From contig RBNI01003122.1 in the NCBI GenBank assembly GCA_003990745.1, positions 1-16,616 of the forward strand: a stretch of DNA of 16,616 nucleotides, given 5' to 3'. The translations under genes and the position numbers were made by a program. Below, piece by piece: positions 1-9,589 of this stretch. This stretch comes from Jimgerdemannia flammicorona. Its lineage: Eukaryota > Mucoromycota > Endogonomycetes > Endogonales > Endogonaceae. The notes under the pieces were generated by a model. It did not search any database and was not told the origin of the DNA. It saw only the letters and a list, made by a program, of their open reading frames with translations. Positions within the stretch are counted from its first letter, which is position 1. The number at the start of each line of letters is the position of its first letter.

Positions 1-8
1 TTTTTTTT
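1..8 (-). other. LINE 3' poly(A) tail (T run on + strand)
   Basis: The window opens with eight T residues. Read on the minus strand this is an A run directly downstream of the LINE 3' region, as expected for target-primed reverse transcription. The tail may continue beyond the window edge, so its full length and the target-site duplication cannot be seen. Confidence 0.6.
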
Positions 9-311
9 ATAGTTACTTAGACTCTGCCATTTATTACCAGTCTATTAATAAGGTTACAGTATTTCCTCCCCCTATCTGATCCCCATAGGAGAGCCTCTCC
101 CCACTCTCTCTCAGACAAAGACCACCTTCTCACCCACTACTTCAACCCTTCCCCTACTCTGCCTATAGATTTTCTCCACCAATCAATGCCTTTGACCACT
201 CTGCAATCCCCAACCAAGCCACCAGCCTGTCAAGATATCTTCCATAAGACTATGCCACTGTAGCAGCTGGACCCCCAAGCCCTGCCTCTTCCCATTCTCA
301 AAAACAAATAG
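9..311 (-). other. LINE 3' untranslated or degraded C-terminal region
   Basis: This is about 300 nt between the apparent ORF2 stop and the poly(A) tail. Parts of other minus frames read as plausible protein, so the true ORF2 end could lie further downstream, past a frameshift. No separate gene or RNA structure was recognised here. Confidence 0.45.
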
Positions 312-488
312 CTAGTGGCTGGCCAGCCCCACCCATATAGTCAGAGCCCAGCCTAATATGAGCCATTCCTTTCCCACCCCCCCCATCAGTCTATTCCTCA
401 AATCCTCCCATTGCCTCCACATACCACCTCTCTTGCATCCTATCCCCAAATGATCCCCAATAGTCTGCCAAAAGTCACTAAGTATCTT

Positions 489-569
489 GTACTCTCCTAG
501 CCAATGTTCAGATATCTGCACATATCCTCCTTCCTGTCCTACATTATAGCATTCCTCACAGTTAAAGCA
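489..569 (-). other. ORF2 C-terminal Cys/His zinc-binding motif, degenerate
   Basis: In the open segment 626-312 there is C-x2-C at 569-558 followed by His and then x4-Tyr about 20 residues later. LINE ORF2 proteins of this group often end in a C-x2-C...H-x4-C cluster. The last Cys appears changed to Tyr (TGY to TAY), again a G-to-A change. The zinc role is inferred from family layout. Confidence 0.5.
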
Positions 570-1399
570 ATCTCCCTTGATAAGATGATCTGAGCAATAG
601 TTGAGCATTACATTCCTCCTCAGCATGTACTACCAAGTCACCCAGTACTTTGGCAGCATCCATCTTCTCACCTCAGCACTCTAGGCCCAAATGCCATGTC
701 AGGCCCACTCTTTACCAATTCCAATATCTTGCTAACCACTAGGCCACAGATCCTGGTCTGGTCCCCTCTGGTATTCTATTCCATCACTAATGTCAAACTC
801 AAGTAAGGGAATACTGCCCAGCAGCACTTGATCTCATCTCCATATTACCAGGTCTCAATCTACCTCCCCTTCATTTTCCTGCTAACAAATTCCAATACAG
901 TGCACCCCCTCTGCCACCCTCCACCAGAAGCCTTTGTATTACAATTATTCAGTATTCTAAAGTCTAACCAAAGATAGGAGATCTCCAGTTGAGCCTCATA
1001 GTGAGGACCTCATCTCCTAGACCTTCTACAATAGGGGAACCCAACCTCTCCCTCTCAACTCCATGGCTCTCTTCAGCCACCATGCTCTTAAGCAGTATAG
1101 TCTCTTTAGAAAGTCAACCAGCCCAAGTCCTCAACTTGCCACCAGTAAGGACAAGACCTCCCAGCTGATCTGACTCCTTCTTCCAGCCCAGATCCAACCC
1201 TTGGCCAGCTTCATCAATCTCTTCACCACCCAGGCTGGGAAGTCCAGATGATAAGTCAGATATCATAACTTCAGCAGCCAGTAGATGTTCAAAATCGAGA
1301 CATACCCTGCCAGAGACAATTAGTGGCCCCCCCAACTCCACAGGGCCTCCCTCCAGATTCCAACCCACTACTCTCACCAAAGTCTGGGTAGAACTGACC

Positions 1400-2400
1400 C
1401 ATACATTGATAGATAGATACCCAAGTATCACACTGCCTCATCAGTAGGGATGATTGTTCCAATAACCTCCCCTTTCACCAGACTATTGCTTAACACCATT
1501 GTTTCACACTTATGTCAATTAAGCTTTGCCCCAGAGTTCTCCTCATACCACTCTACTGTCTCTTTGAGCTCCTCAATATCAGCAATTGATCCTAGTCTAA
1601 CCACTATATTATTCACAAAGGCCCCTACTTTTCACCCAATGTCAAAGATGGAGAGCCCTGCTATCTTCCACCTGATTCTATCCATTAAGGGTTCCAGGAA
1701 AAGGGTATACAGAATGGGGGACAGTGGGTCCCCCTGGAGCACCCCCCTATCTAGGGGAAATACTACTCCTTTATGTCCATTACACATGAGTGCAGCCCTA
1801 CTCCCTTTCAGTAGACTGATCATAGCTGACTGGAACTGGTGTGGAATCCCAGTTCTGTCCAATACTTTCACCAGCCAGACTCACCTCATCTGGTCATAAG
1901 CCTCTCTTAGTCCAAAAAGACCAGGCACTCATCCAAGCCATAAGCTTATACCTCTTCTATATCTCCATATACCCAGGCTGTACTATCCCTAATGAGCTGG
2001 TCTCCCACAAAGCTTCTCTGCTCAATGCCCAAGACTTGCTGGGCCATCTTTTGGAGCCTTGCAACCACCACCTTAGTAACCAACTTTCTGTCTATATCTA
2101 GCAGCATAATTGGTCTCCAGTTCTTCCAATCCTCTCGCCTTCCTTTGTTCTTATAAAGCAATATCACCAACCCCAGATCCTGTTTCCCCACCTATTTTCC
2201 CATCTGTAGAATAGAATCACACAGTACCATCATCTCACCCAGTACTCTTGAGATCCCAACCATCTTCTTCCAGAAGTCTCATGGTAGACCATCCTCTCTG
2301 GATGCTGTACTTGGTATTGTCACAGCAAGAATCTGGTAGATCTTCTCTTCTTGTACTGGCAGCACCAAGTCTTCCACCCCATCTACTCGTAGAGGGTACC
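1400..2400 (-). other. ORF2 reverse transcriptase domain, catalytic site destroyed
   Basis: The N-terminal RT motifs are clear in 2191-1946, where LLYKNKGRREDWKNWRPI is the classic LINE motif before the fingers. Upstream, around 2400-2200, is the EDGLP-type segment. Motif A (FLD followed by E-x-A-Y-D) lies around 1900 and is broken by a one-base shift and a stop. RGVLQGDPLSPILY, in the ORF whose reverse start is 1871, is motif B. The F/Y-A-D-D box at 1608-1619 reads FVNN, so both catalytic Asp codons became Asn and the preceding Ala became Val. A SGAKLN segment follows. YLGI-like sequence near 1425 begins the thumb. Confidence 0.85.
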
Positions 2401-3039
2401 AATCCTCTAATGTATGGCCAATAGCATCAGTATCCACCCCACCCTCCTTCTCACTCCATAAACCACTCTAATGCTCCTTTAAAGATCCAAGAATATTATA
2501 TATACCATGTACCAATATATCATCAGAGTCAAGCACCCTCTCCCACCTCTGCTGCACTCTTCTTGCCTGAAGGGCTCTTATGAGATACTTTGAGGGTCTC
2601 TCCCCTTCTTCCAAACCCTACCAATAGAGCCATGCTGCCAAGCTCTGCACCTTTGCCTCTTCCTCCTCCTGCAATATCTATTGTAGTTTGCCAACCTTCT
2701 TTTTCACTCTCAGTGATCTCCAATTCTCCTCTCTCTCTAATATCACCAGCCTCACCCAATCCTCCAAGAGTCTAGACAGTCTACTAGAAGTCCATCTCAC
2801 CCATTACCTCTTCTGTTTCCCAGCCTTCTTGCCAGCCTTACTCCAGTAGGTCCTGGCCATCTCTTTCATCCATATCCACTGAACACCAACTGAGGCACCT
2901 TCTTGTCTCCAATACTCTACTCTCAGTTGAATGTCCACAGCCCACTCATCTCACCAGATCTTATTATCTAATAAGGAGGAATTGAGGTGCTAATGTCCAG
3001 GCCCATCCCCACTCCTCCCAAATTGCCCCTGTTCTAAAA

Positions 3040-3727
3040 GCCCCCAATGATCCAACCAAGGACACCATTCTACCTCCAGTGACTTCTAAACATCCAAGCC
3101 CCAGCAGCTGGCCATCAGAATCCAATCAATTCTTGTCCCCAAGCCCTCTGTCCAATGCGTATATATCCTTCTATCCCCCCAGCACTCCCTACCCACATCC
3201 ACCAGAGCACTTAGCCTTTCCACTTCCTCCCATACTACCAGTCCTCCACTCTGACCCTCAGCTCTCCATCCTCCATCTGTTCTGTCCAATAGTACATCTT
3301 GGATCATATTGTAGTCTCCACTCAGCATATCCATCTCAGCCTCTGTGAGGATCCCACTCTCCTGAAGGCCCTTCACCCAATCCACCCACTCACTCTATAC
3401 AACAGGGCAGTAATAAGAGCCCACTATGACTGGCTCCCATCCTGAATATATTCACTCACCCTAGACCAATCTATCCCCCCAGCTCTGTATGTCCCTTATC
3501 TCCCCTCTGCCTTTCTGTACCAGAATCCCAACCTTGCCTTTCCAAACTGCTGCACCTCTCCATTCCTTTGTCTATTCCAGTCTATCCAAATCATCTTCAC
3601 ACCTGACATCCTGCAAGAGGAAGAGATCGGCCTCCAATCTCTTCAGCCAAGTAAAAATGTTCCTGCATCAATAAGTACCCCATAACTCATTCATATTCAA
3701 AGAAAAAATATTAGTTATACTATTCAT
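3040..3727 (-). other. ORF2 endonuclease (EEP/AP-like) domain
   Basis: This domain would cut the genomic target. The N-terminal stretch reads as a Trp-Leu helix leading into LFLLQDVRC, which matches the LQE-type metal-binding strand with Glu replaced by Asp. GDYN at 3308-3319 corresponds to the conserved GDFN motif. RIDWIL near 3116-3133 matches the usual RID-(Y/W)-(I/V) strand. A Leu-Asp-His at 3047-3055 sits where SDH is expected; its Asp-His catalytic pair is kept and in frame. At least two in-frame stops interrupt the domain. Confidence 0.8.
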
Positions 3728-3759
3728 AATGAAGTATGGTGTATTAATCCAGTCTATCC

Positions 3760-5645
3760 CTACTGCTCCATATTTATCTCTTCCTGTGCTATGTCCAGAT
3801 TATGTTCTGCAGTCACTACCTCCTCTTCAGCCTGCTGAGTCTCCAATCCTGCTAACAGCTTATTCATCTCCCCATCTGCCTTCTCCTCAAACTCCTCTTG
3901 ATACTCCAGGCAGGCCTCTTACCAGAGCTGCAATCTATGTCACTTGGCCCAACAGTATTTGGCCCTCTCACCAGCAACCCCTGCTAGCTCCACCTCCTGC
4001 TCCTTATCTACCTCATACCCTTCCTTCTCCAGATATACTACAAGAATCTCCACCTTCAATGCCAACTCCACACCATCCCCCTGCAGGACCTGTACCCAAT
4101 GCTCATTGCTCATTACTCTCAAGTCCATCTCTCCCAACTCTTCAGCCACCAGGTTATTTATTATTCTATACATCCAAAGTAGGTTTCCTACCTCCTTCTC
4201 TCCCAGGGTTATCAGTCTCCTGCTGTCCAACATTGTGGTGTCAGCCCCAGCACTCACAGCCTCATCCCACACCTCTGGGATATCCACCAGTTCCTCCTCT
4301 CCAATCGCCTCTACCTGTCCCCCATTTGCTACCTCTGGAACTCCAAATTGCACTCACTGGGCCCCCTTCATAGGCACATTCTCCCCCACCCTGCTCCAGG
4401 AAGCCAGACCTCTCCTGATAAGTAGAATAGAGGTAGGCAATCCCTCCCAGTCCTCTTCCCAGACCTTGAACATATCATCAGTATACAGGTTGCTGCTAGC
4501 TGCTTTCCTGTCCTCTTCTGATCCTTTCCCCACACTCCTACTATCCTCGCCAGCCCAGACACTTACATTGGTACTCTCTATTTCCACCATTCCACTTGCT
4601 GCCTTCTGTGGTTGACTTTTTATCTTAGCCAGTAGCTCCTTCTGATGTTTATGATCCTGAGCTTTTTTCCATTGTCCTCTGACCACTTGAATCTGCTTCC
4701 CATCTATCACCTCTAAGTATATTGACTTCTCAAAAGCCTTTCAAGCCTTTGCCTGCTACTCTACTGCTCTACTCAGTTCTTCTAGTGCCTTCAGCAAGTC
4801 CTCTTCCTCCTCCTCACTCCCCTTCACCCTCATTACCTTATACAAGATTGCCCCCCAGACTATTCCTGGAGGCCAGTCCCTTGCCTTTCTAGTAGCTTCT
4901 TTTCCTGCTAGCTGAATCCTCACATCCACATCTCCAGTCCTGAGTGAGGTCTCTTCCCAGACTCTAAACCTGATATCCACCACCTCTCCATACTCCACCA
5001 TGACCTCCTCGACTCTCCTTTTCATCTCCACCATAATCACCATGGGTACTCCTTTCACCAGTAGTTAGACCACTCTGGGGTCCCATTTTAGGTAGCATGC
5101 CATTGGAATACACACCTCCCCAACTATCAATCTAACCTTCAGTGCTTCCTCCAGAGGCTTGGCCTCCTCAAAACCCACCTTCACTCTCTCCAATCCCTTC
5201 AGGAACTTTACAGATACTGCTCCAGCCACCTGCTTAGTGATAAGCCCCAGCACTATTTTTGCCATCACTATCAGGCCCTAGAAGCACAATATTACTGCAA
5301 ATGCTGAGATCAATTTCTTGAGTAACAGAGCCACTGCCAGGCCTGTTATACCATCCACCAAATCTCCTTGCCTTCTAAGCCTCAGTCAATCAGCCACACC
5401 ATTAGCAGTCACATCTGGATTTTTTTCCAGATTGGCAGTCCCATCACTATCAGCTGTTATGTTCTCCCCAGCTACTACTCCCCTAGCTCCACTGCTCTCA
5501 CCACTAAGAGCTGCTCCCCCACAAACTGCTATCTTCTCCATCTCCTTGCCTTTCCTCAGCCAACCCTCCAACCCAGTCATCTGCTACCTCTCCTTCACCA
5601 TCTTCGCAAAGCTTGCCCTCTCAGACCCCTATCCTCTCCTGCTAC
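3760..5645 (-). pseudogene. LINE ORF1 (Gag-like RNA-binding protein), stop-ridden
   Basis: ORF1 of Tad-type LINEs normally encodes a nucleic-acid-binding partner of the retrotransposition particle. One reading frame holds from about 5640 to a TAG at 3760-3762 with no frameshift. It is broken only by stops, giving open pieces whose reverse starts are 5580, 5268, 5058, 4710 and 4353. The C-terminal part is rich in Glu, Leu and Gln (residues coded by 3920-3763) and looks like a coiled coil. The 5060-4760 piece, with a beta-strand-like VPMVIMV and a later VVDIRFRVW, could be an RRM-like fold, but this is weak. No CCHC knuckle was found. A hydrophobic stretch lies around 5345-5240. The exact start codon is not decided. 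Confidence 0.7.
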
Positions 5646-5868
5646 CTCCTCTCCCTCCTCATCCTCTTGCCAACAACCTCCTCATGCCTCCTCCCAGGCC
5701 AGGACCTCTCCCTACCTGCTGCTAGTTGAATATGCTAGGGCTGCCCTACCCAGTATATACCTCAGATTGCTTGCTATTTGCTATTGCCTTAGTACCTTTC
5801 TCCAATAAATAACTTGAAAGTATGTTGGAAAAGTGTGTATAATGTGAATGGTATCTGAGAAAGGACTG
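5646..5868. other. Junction between LINE 5' end and truncated 5' LTR
   Basis: About 220 bp joins the minus-strand LINE ORF1 to the recognisable part of the 5' LTR. The first 100 bp or so is probably LINE 5' UTR or the ORF1 N-terminus. The rest (about 5785-5868) is A/T-richer and does not align convincingly with the U3 part of the 3' LTR, although short matches such as CTTAGTAC occur. The breakpoint could not be placed. Confidence 0.45.
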
Positions 5869-6030
5869 TGTATAAATATCCTTGTTCTCTGCCTGAATAA
5901 AGCTCAGAATATTTTCTCTCAGAAATCCTTTGAGAATACTTGAACCTTTAAGTATCTCTTCAAGCTACTTTAGAACAACTAGAACTTCCATATTTAGCCA
6001 CTTCCTCTTAAAGAAACTAGAACCATTACA
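5869..6030 (+). repeat. 5' LTR of element 1, distal part only
   Basis: The 162 bp align without gaps to 11480-11641 with 11 differences, of which 10 are transitions. The copy ends in TTACA, the expected inverted complement of a TGTAA start. The remaining 290 bp or so of U3 present in the 3' LTR is not recognisable upstream, where the LINE lies. Confidence 0.85.
5871..5901 (+). promoter_or_regulatory. LTR core promoter TATA box and AATAAA signal (5' LTR)
   Basis: TATAAATAT starts at 5871 and AATAAA lies at 5896-5901. The TATA box would drive transcription of the retroelement. The AATAAA in the same LTR would serve polyadenylation when read in the 3' copy. The spacing of 25 bp is the same in the 3' LTR. 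Confidence 0.6.
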
Positions 6031-6031
6031 C

Positions 6032-6047
6032 TTGATAGCAGTAGTGT
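6032..6047 (+). other. Candidate primer binding site
   Basis: One or two bases after the 5' LTR the sequence reads TTGATAGCAGTAGTG. Allowing for G-to-A decay it resembles a TGGTAGC-type site complementary to a tRNA 3' end, possibly initiator Met. This is a weak match and rests mainly on position. Confidence 0.3.
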
Positions 6048-6120
6048 CATTATATCTTGCCTTATTAAGAAATCTCACACAAATTCAGAAACCAGTCACA
6101 ACTAGTTATATGAATCTGAA

Positions 6121-7040
6121 ATGAGCTGTGAAGAGTCAGTCTACTAGCCAGACCCCTCTGCTACAGAAGAAGCAAGAGGACAGCAACTTGGCATAGAGGA
6201 TATGATCAATACTATGGTTCACTAAATTCAAGAACTTCAAGCACAACTAGAACAGCAGAAAACACAAACAGTGGAAACATCACATCCTGCTATAGCACTA
6301 GTCAGTTTTAAGCCACTTAAGCCAGATATCTTCAACAGTCATTGAGGAGGACTATCTATAGATGCATGGACCTTCCAATTAGACCAATACTTCAAACTCA
6401 CAAGAATGGAAGATGATATGCAAGTCCAATTTGCCACCACACTTCTTTGAGGAAATGCAACCATCTGGTGGCACAATCATATCATGGTTATATCTGTATA
6501 CTCATATATATGAATCAGAGATTGAGAAGCTTTCAAGAGAGCCCTTCACAAGCAGTTCAAGCCTGCTAATGCCACTAAGCTAGCCAGGGACAAGCTAGTG
6601 AACATCAAGCAACTTAAGTCTGTACAAAGCTACAATACACAATTCTTGTCAATCCTACTTAAGCTACCAGCAGTATCTGAGGATAAAAAGATAGACCACT
6701 ATGTCTGAGGTCTGAAGGGAAACACATGAGTCAAAGTTGAGCTAGAAGAGCCCAAAACTCTTGATGAAGCCATAAGAATCACCAATAGATTTGATATTAT
6801 TACCTTTGGCAATCACTTCAAACCAGAATACCACAAAAACTACTTTGAGAACCACCACAGAAACCAACCAAGGGCAGTTGACCTGGCATCAATAGACTTA
6901 GACACTATGAACAAAAAGAACACCAAGCTCACCCCTGAAGAAAAGGACTATCTGAAGAAATCTGAAGCCTGTTTCTTCTGTTGCCAAATAGAACACATTG
7001 CAATCAAATATTCTAGGAAGACTAGCAAACCCTCAAGATC
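6121..7040 (+). other. Gag capsid-like region and CCHC zinc knuckle
   Basis: An N-terminal Gln-rich helix (about 6210-6290, ELQAQLEQQKTQT) precedes a capsid-like domain with features common to Ty3/gypsy Gag: DAWTFQLDQYFKL around 6361-6396, LL-stop-GNATIWW around 6442-6465, and a later KLARDKLVNIKQLKSVQSYN segment (6580-6639). The zinc knuckle at 6970-7011 reads C-x2-C-x4-H-x4-Tyr, so the final Cys is lost (TGY to TAT). Gag would coat and package the element RNA. Several in-frame TGA codons lie where Arg or Trp is expected. Confidence 0.8.
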
Positions 7041-7089
7041 AGTCACTGTGTTGTCCAAGAACACACCTGTCAATCCCACTACTAGTCAA

Positions 7090-7506
7090 CTTGAGCTTAA
7101 GGTCAAGAAGCTTCATCTGAAGGTCCAGGTCCCTCAATATCAAACAAAAGGAGCCATTGGTCTTGACCTACACTCAGTCAAACAAGTCACTATTCCAGCT
7201 CAGAGCTATACTCTGGTGCCTACTGGAATTGCAGTTCAATGCCCTGAAGAACATTATGCTAGAATTGCATCATGATTAGGACTCAGTGTCAAACATCATT
7301 TGGATATAGGCACTGGTATTATTGATCCAGACTTTCAAGGACAAGTTCAAGTTTTGCTTATTAACTAGAAGGATCAAGACTACACAGTTAAAAAAGGAGA
7401 CCAAGTCACACAAATGATTCTGGAAAAAGCCAGTCAACTCAAGATTACAGAAGTCTAAGAACTCCCTGAAACCAAATGAGATTAAAAGGATTTTGGCAGT
7501 ACTGAT
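7090..7506 (+). other. dUTPase domain (trimeric type) between NC and protease
   Basis: All five trimeric dUTPase motifs appear in order in the Gag-Pol frame. Motif I is AIGLDLHS (7153-7176). Motif II is AS-stop-LGLS (7267-7287), where PRSGLA is usual; Arg is now TGA. Motif III is GIIDPDFQG (7315-7341). Motif IV is GDQVTQMI (7396-7419). Motif V at 7474-7503 ends in DFGST, where R-G-x-x-G-F-G-S-T is usual, with stops at two positions. The length of about 135 residues fits the family. The enzyme would convert dUTP to dUMP and pyrophosphate, keeping uracil out of the cDNA. The position after nucleocapsid recalls the dUTPase-protease arrangement of betaretroviruses, a known parallel. The domain is inactive now because of stops and motif damage. 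Confidence 0.85.
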
Positions 7507-7509
7507 CAA

Positions 7510-7870
7510 GCAGTAAGTCTTAGTGAAAATCGAGCTCAAGCTATACTCATTTTCAAAGGCCTAGTCAAAGGAAAAGAAGTTCAAGTACTCATAGACAACA
7601 GAGCTGCAGGAAACTTCATCAATCAGAATCTCATTGAAAGCCTCAAGATCCTCACCAAGCCTATACCCAAGAACAATAGTATAGTTACTACAGATGGTAA
7701 TCTGCACCCCATTGAGTCAATTGCTGCCAAACTGCCCATCAAGATCCAGAAATATTGGGAATGAGTAGACTTCAAGATTGCACCACTAGGAGATCATGAC
7801 CTGATCTTAGGAAAATCCTAGCTTATAAAACACAACCCAGATATTGATTGATGTAAGAATGAAGTCACCT
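7510..7870 (+). other. Retropepsin-like aspartic protease, active site lost
   Basis: VQVLID at 7579-7596 leads into the active-site box, which reads Asp-Asn-Arg-Ala (7594-7605) instead of D-(S/T)-G-A. Both changes are G-to-A. The flap-side region and the C-terminal hydrophobic motif DLILGKS-stop-L (7798-7827) followed by HNPDID are clear. The domain would cleave the polyprotein into Gag and Pol units. It lies directly after the dUTPase. Confidence 0.82.
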
Positions 7871-8039
7871 TACTTCAAGATAGAGCCAACATTATAATCA
7901 AGACAAACAAGACTATGAGCAAGACCCAGATTGCAACACTGTCAGCTATACAGTACAAGAAAGCACTCAAGAAGGCAATACATGCCTTTATTGTAATAAT
8001 CCACCCCAAGAAACAAGACAAGAGACTATCAGTCAATGA

Positions 8040-8890
8040 AAGCATCAAGCTACTGCTAGAAGAATTCAAGGATGTCTTTCCAGACAAGCTACCTGGTCTA
8101 TCACCTATACAAGAAGTTGATTATGAAATTAAACTAACCCCAGGAGCTATACTACTCAAGAAACATATGTACTACATATCACCACTTGAAATTGAAGTAG
8201 TCAAGAAGAAACTAGAAGAACTACTTGCATGAGAAGCCATCCAGCCAAGCAAATCTCCTTATAGCTCATCAGTCTTATTCATCAAGAAGAAGGATGGTAC
8301 CCTGCAAATATATATAGACTATCATACACTCAACAAACTTACTGTCAAGAACTGCTATCTGCTACCCTTGATTGATCAAATCTTTGATGCTCTCAAGAAT
8401 GCCAAGTACTTCACCAAGTTAGACCTCATGTCAGGATACCACCAGATTCAAATCAAGCCAGAAGACATTCCCAAGACTGTGTTCATGACTCCCTTTGGAC
8501 TCTATGAATTCCTGGTCTTAGCATTTGGTCTCACCAATGCACCTGCCATATTCTAGACTCTGATGAATAAGATATTCAAGGACCAACTATTTATTTTCCT
8601 ATTAGTATATCTTTATGACATTCTGATCTTTAGTATAACTAAAGAAGAATACCTTAAATACATTTGAATAGTTCTGGAGATCCTGTAAAAACACAAGTTT
8701 TACACTAAGCTCAAGAAATGTGAATTTTTCAAATAATAAGTCAAATACCTTAGACACATTATCTCTGCACAAGGAATTCAAGTAGACCCATACAAGATAA
8801 AAGCAATTGAAGAATAGCCCATTCTGTCAAACCTCACAGAACTCCGATCCTTTCTTGGTCTAGCTGGCTATTACTACTACTTTATCAGAA
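8040..8890 (+). other. Reverse transcriptase domain of element 1
   Basis: The FKDVFPDKLPGLSP segment (8065-8106) is the standard N-terminal marker of Ty3/gypsy RT. The catalytic Asp of [11 protein letters not shown] is kept (8422-8424). [10 protein letters not shown] (8524-8553) is motif B-like. The Y-x-D-D box at 8608-8619 reads YLYD, so one catalytic Asp is lost. GIQVDPYKIKAIEE followed by a stop, then LRSFLGLAGYYYYFIRNFS (8776-8895), marks the end of RT and the connection. Stops lie at 8230, 8554 and several sites between 8660 and 8820. Confidence 0.9.
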
Positions 8891-8989
8891 ACTTCTCTGG
8901 TATTGCCAAGTCACTGACTAACCTCATGAGGAAGGCCCCACACTCAGACCACTATGTACCCTATACCTGGGATCTCTTCTGTCAACAAG

Positions 8990-9430
8990 TCTTTCAAGAA
9001 CTCAAGAACCACCTGACCTATACTCCAGTTCTGCATAATACAGATCAAGGCCTAAAATTCATGGTCACTACTGATGCATCAAATTTTACTATTGGAGCAG
9101 TCCTGTTACAAGATGATGGCAAAGGACATCGCCCCATTACTTTCAAGTCCTGCAAGCTAGCTCCAGCTGAACAAAACTAGCTACTTATAAGAAGGAACTA
9201 CTAGCAATAATATATGCACTAGACTACTGGTGATGCTATCTAGAAGGTGTTGAGTTTGATATCATTACTGATCATCAATCCCTCAAATATATCAACACCC
9301 AACCTACTCTGTCATATTTACAAGCCAAGTGGAGCCTCAAGCTTCAAACCTTTAATCCAACAATTAACTATAAGCCTGGCAAGACACTTATAGTACCAGA
9401 TGCCTTATCAAGACATCCAGACCTTGCCAC
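8990..9430 (+). other. RNase H domain of element 1, split by frameshift
   Basis: The TDAS strand carrying the first catalytic Asp is at 9070-9081. After the stop at 9178-9180 a one-base loss shifts the frame. The KKELLAIIYALDYW helix with the catalytic Glu (9195-9197) then follows in the next frame, with TDHQSLKYI near 9268-9294 for the second Asp. A conserved DALSRHPD-like end (9400-9423) closes the domain. It would remove the RNA strand from the RNA:DNA hybrid. Confidence 0.85.
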
Positions 9431-9589
9431 AATCATGCAAGTCACCTTGGTATCAGAATTCCTAGACCAAATCAGGCAAGCTTATAAAGAAGACACAGTT
9501 GCCACTAGAGTTTTCTTGAGTAAGCTCAAGGATACATATATGTTGAGAACAACCTGATCTATTATCAAGATCAAGTCTATCTATCTGAA

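Larger units (their letters stand above)
312..3727 (-). pseudogene. LINE ORF2: endonuclease / reverse transcriptase polyprotein, degraded
   Basis: ORF2 would encode the enzyme that nicks the target DNA and reverse-transcribes the LINE RNA. The start chosen is the ATG at 3727, which reads into the endonuclease N-terminus and lies 32 nt after the ORF1 stop. The domains in order are an AP-type endonuclease (about 3727-3040), reverse transcriptase (about 2400-1400), and a thumb/linker region down to a C-terminal Cys/His cluster (569-489) before the stop at 312. The frame set by 3727 holds through 3385 and 2191, then shifts near 1900 (inside RT motif A), near 1400, and again between 1110 and 630. 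Several stops fit Trp (TGG to TGA or TAG) or Arg (CGA to TGA) positions. The RT metal-binding pair is lost, so the gene is dead. Confidence 0.85.
1..5760 (-). mobile_element. Tad1-like LINE (non-LTR retrotransposon), near full length, inactive
   Basis: This is a two-ORF non-LTR retrotransposon read on the minus strand. In its own 5'-to-3' order it has ORF1 (about 5645-3760), a 32-nt gap, ORF2 (3727-312) and a 3' region ending in a poly(A) tail, seen as the T run at position 1. ORF2 shows an AP-type endonuclease followed by reverse transcriptase and a C-terminal Cys/His motif, the usual order in fungal Tad1-type LINEs. The length of about 5.7 kb suits that group. Both ORFs are full of stops, and ORF2 also has frameshifts. 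The coding strand is purine-rich. The 5' end is uncertain and lies somewhere between about 5720 and 5868, where it meets the downstream LTR element. The clade is inferred from layout and motifs, not from a search. Confidence 0.85.

Noticed and set aside
2590..5808. Plus-strand Pro/Ser/Leu-rich open frames across the LINE region
   Set aside because: They are the antisense of the purine-rich LINE ORFs, which show endonuclease and RT motifs on the minus strand. The proline/serine composition is what antisense of Glu/Gly-rich coding gives.
7276..8087. Minus-strand open frames with hydrophobic translations within element 1
   Set aside because: They lie antisense to dUTPase, protease and RT coding sequence and show no family motif.
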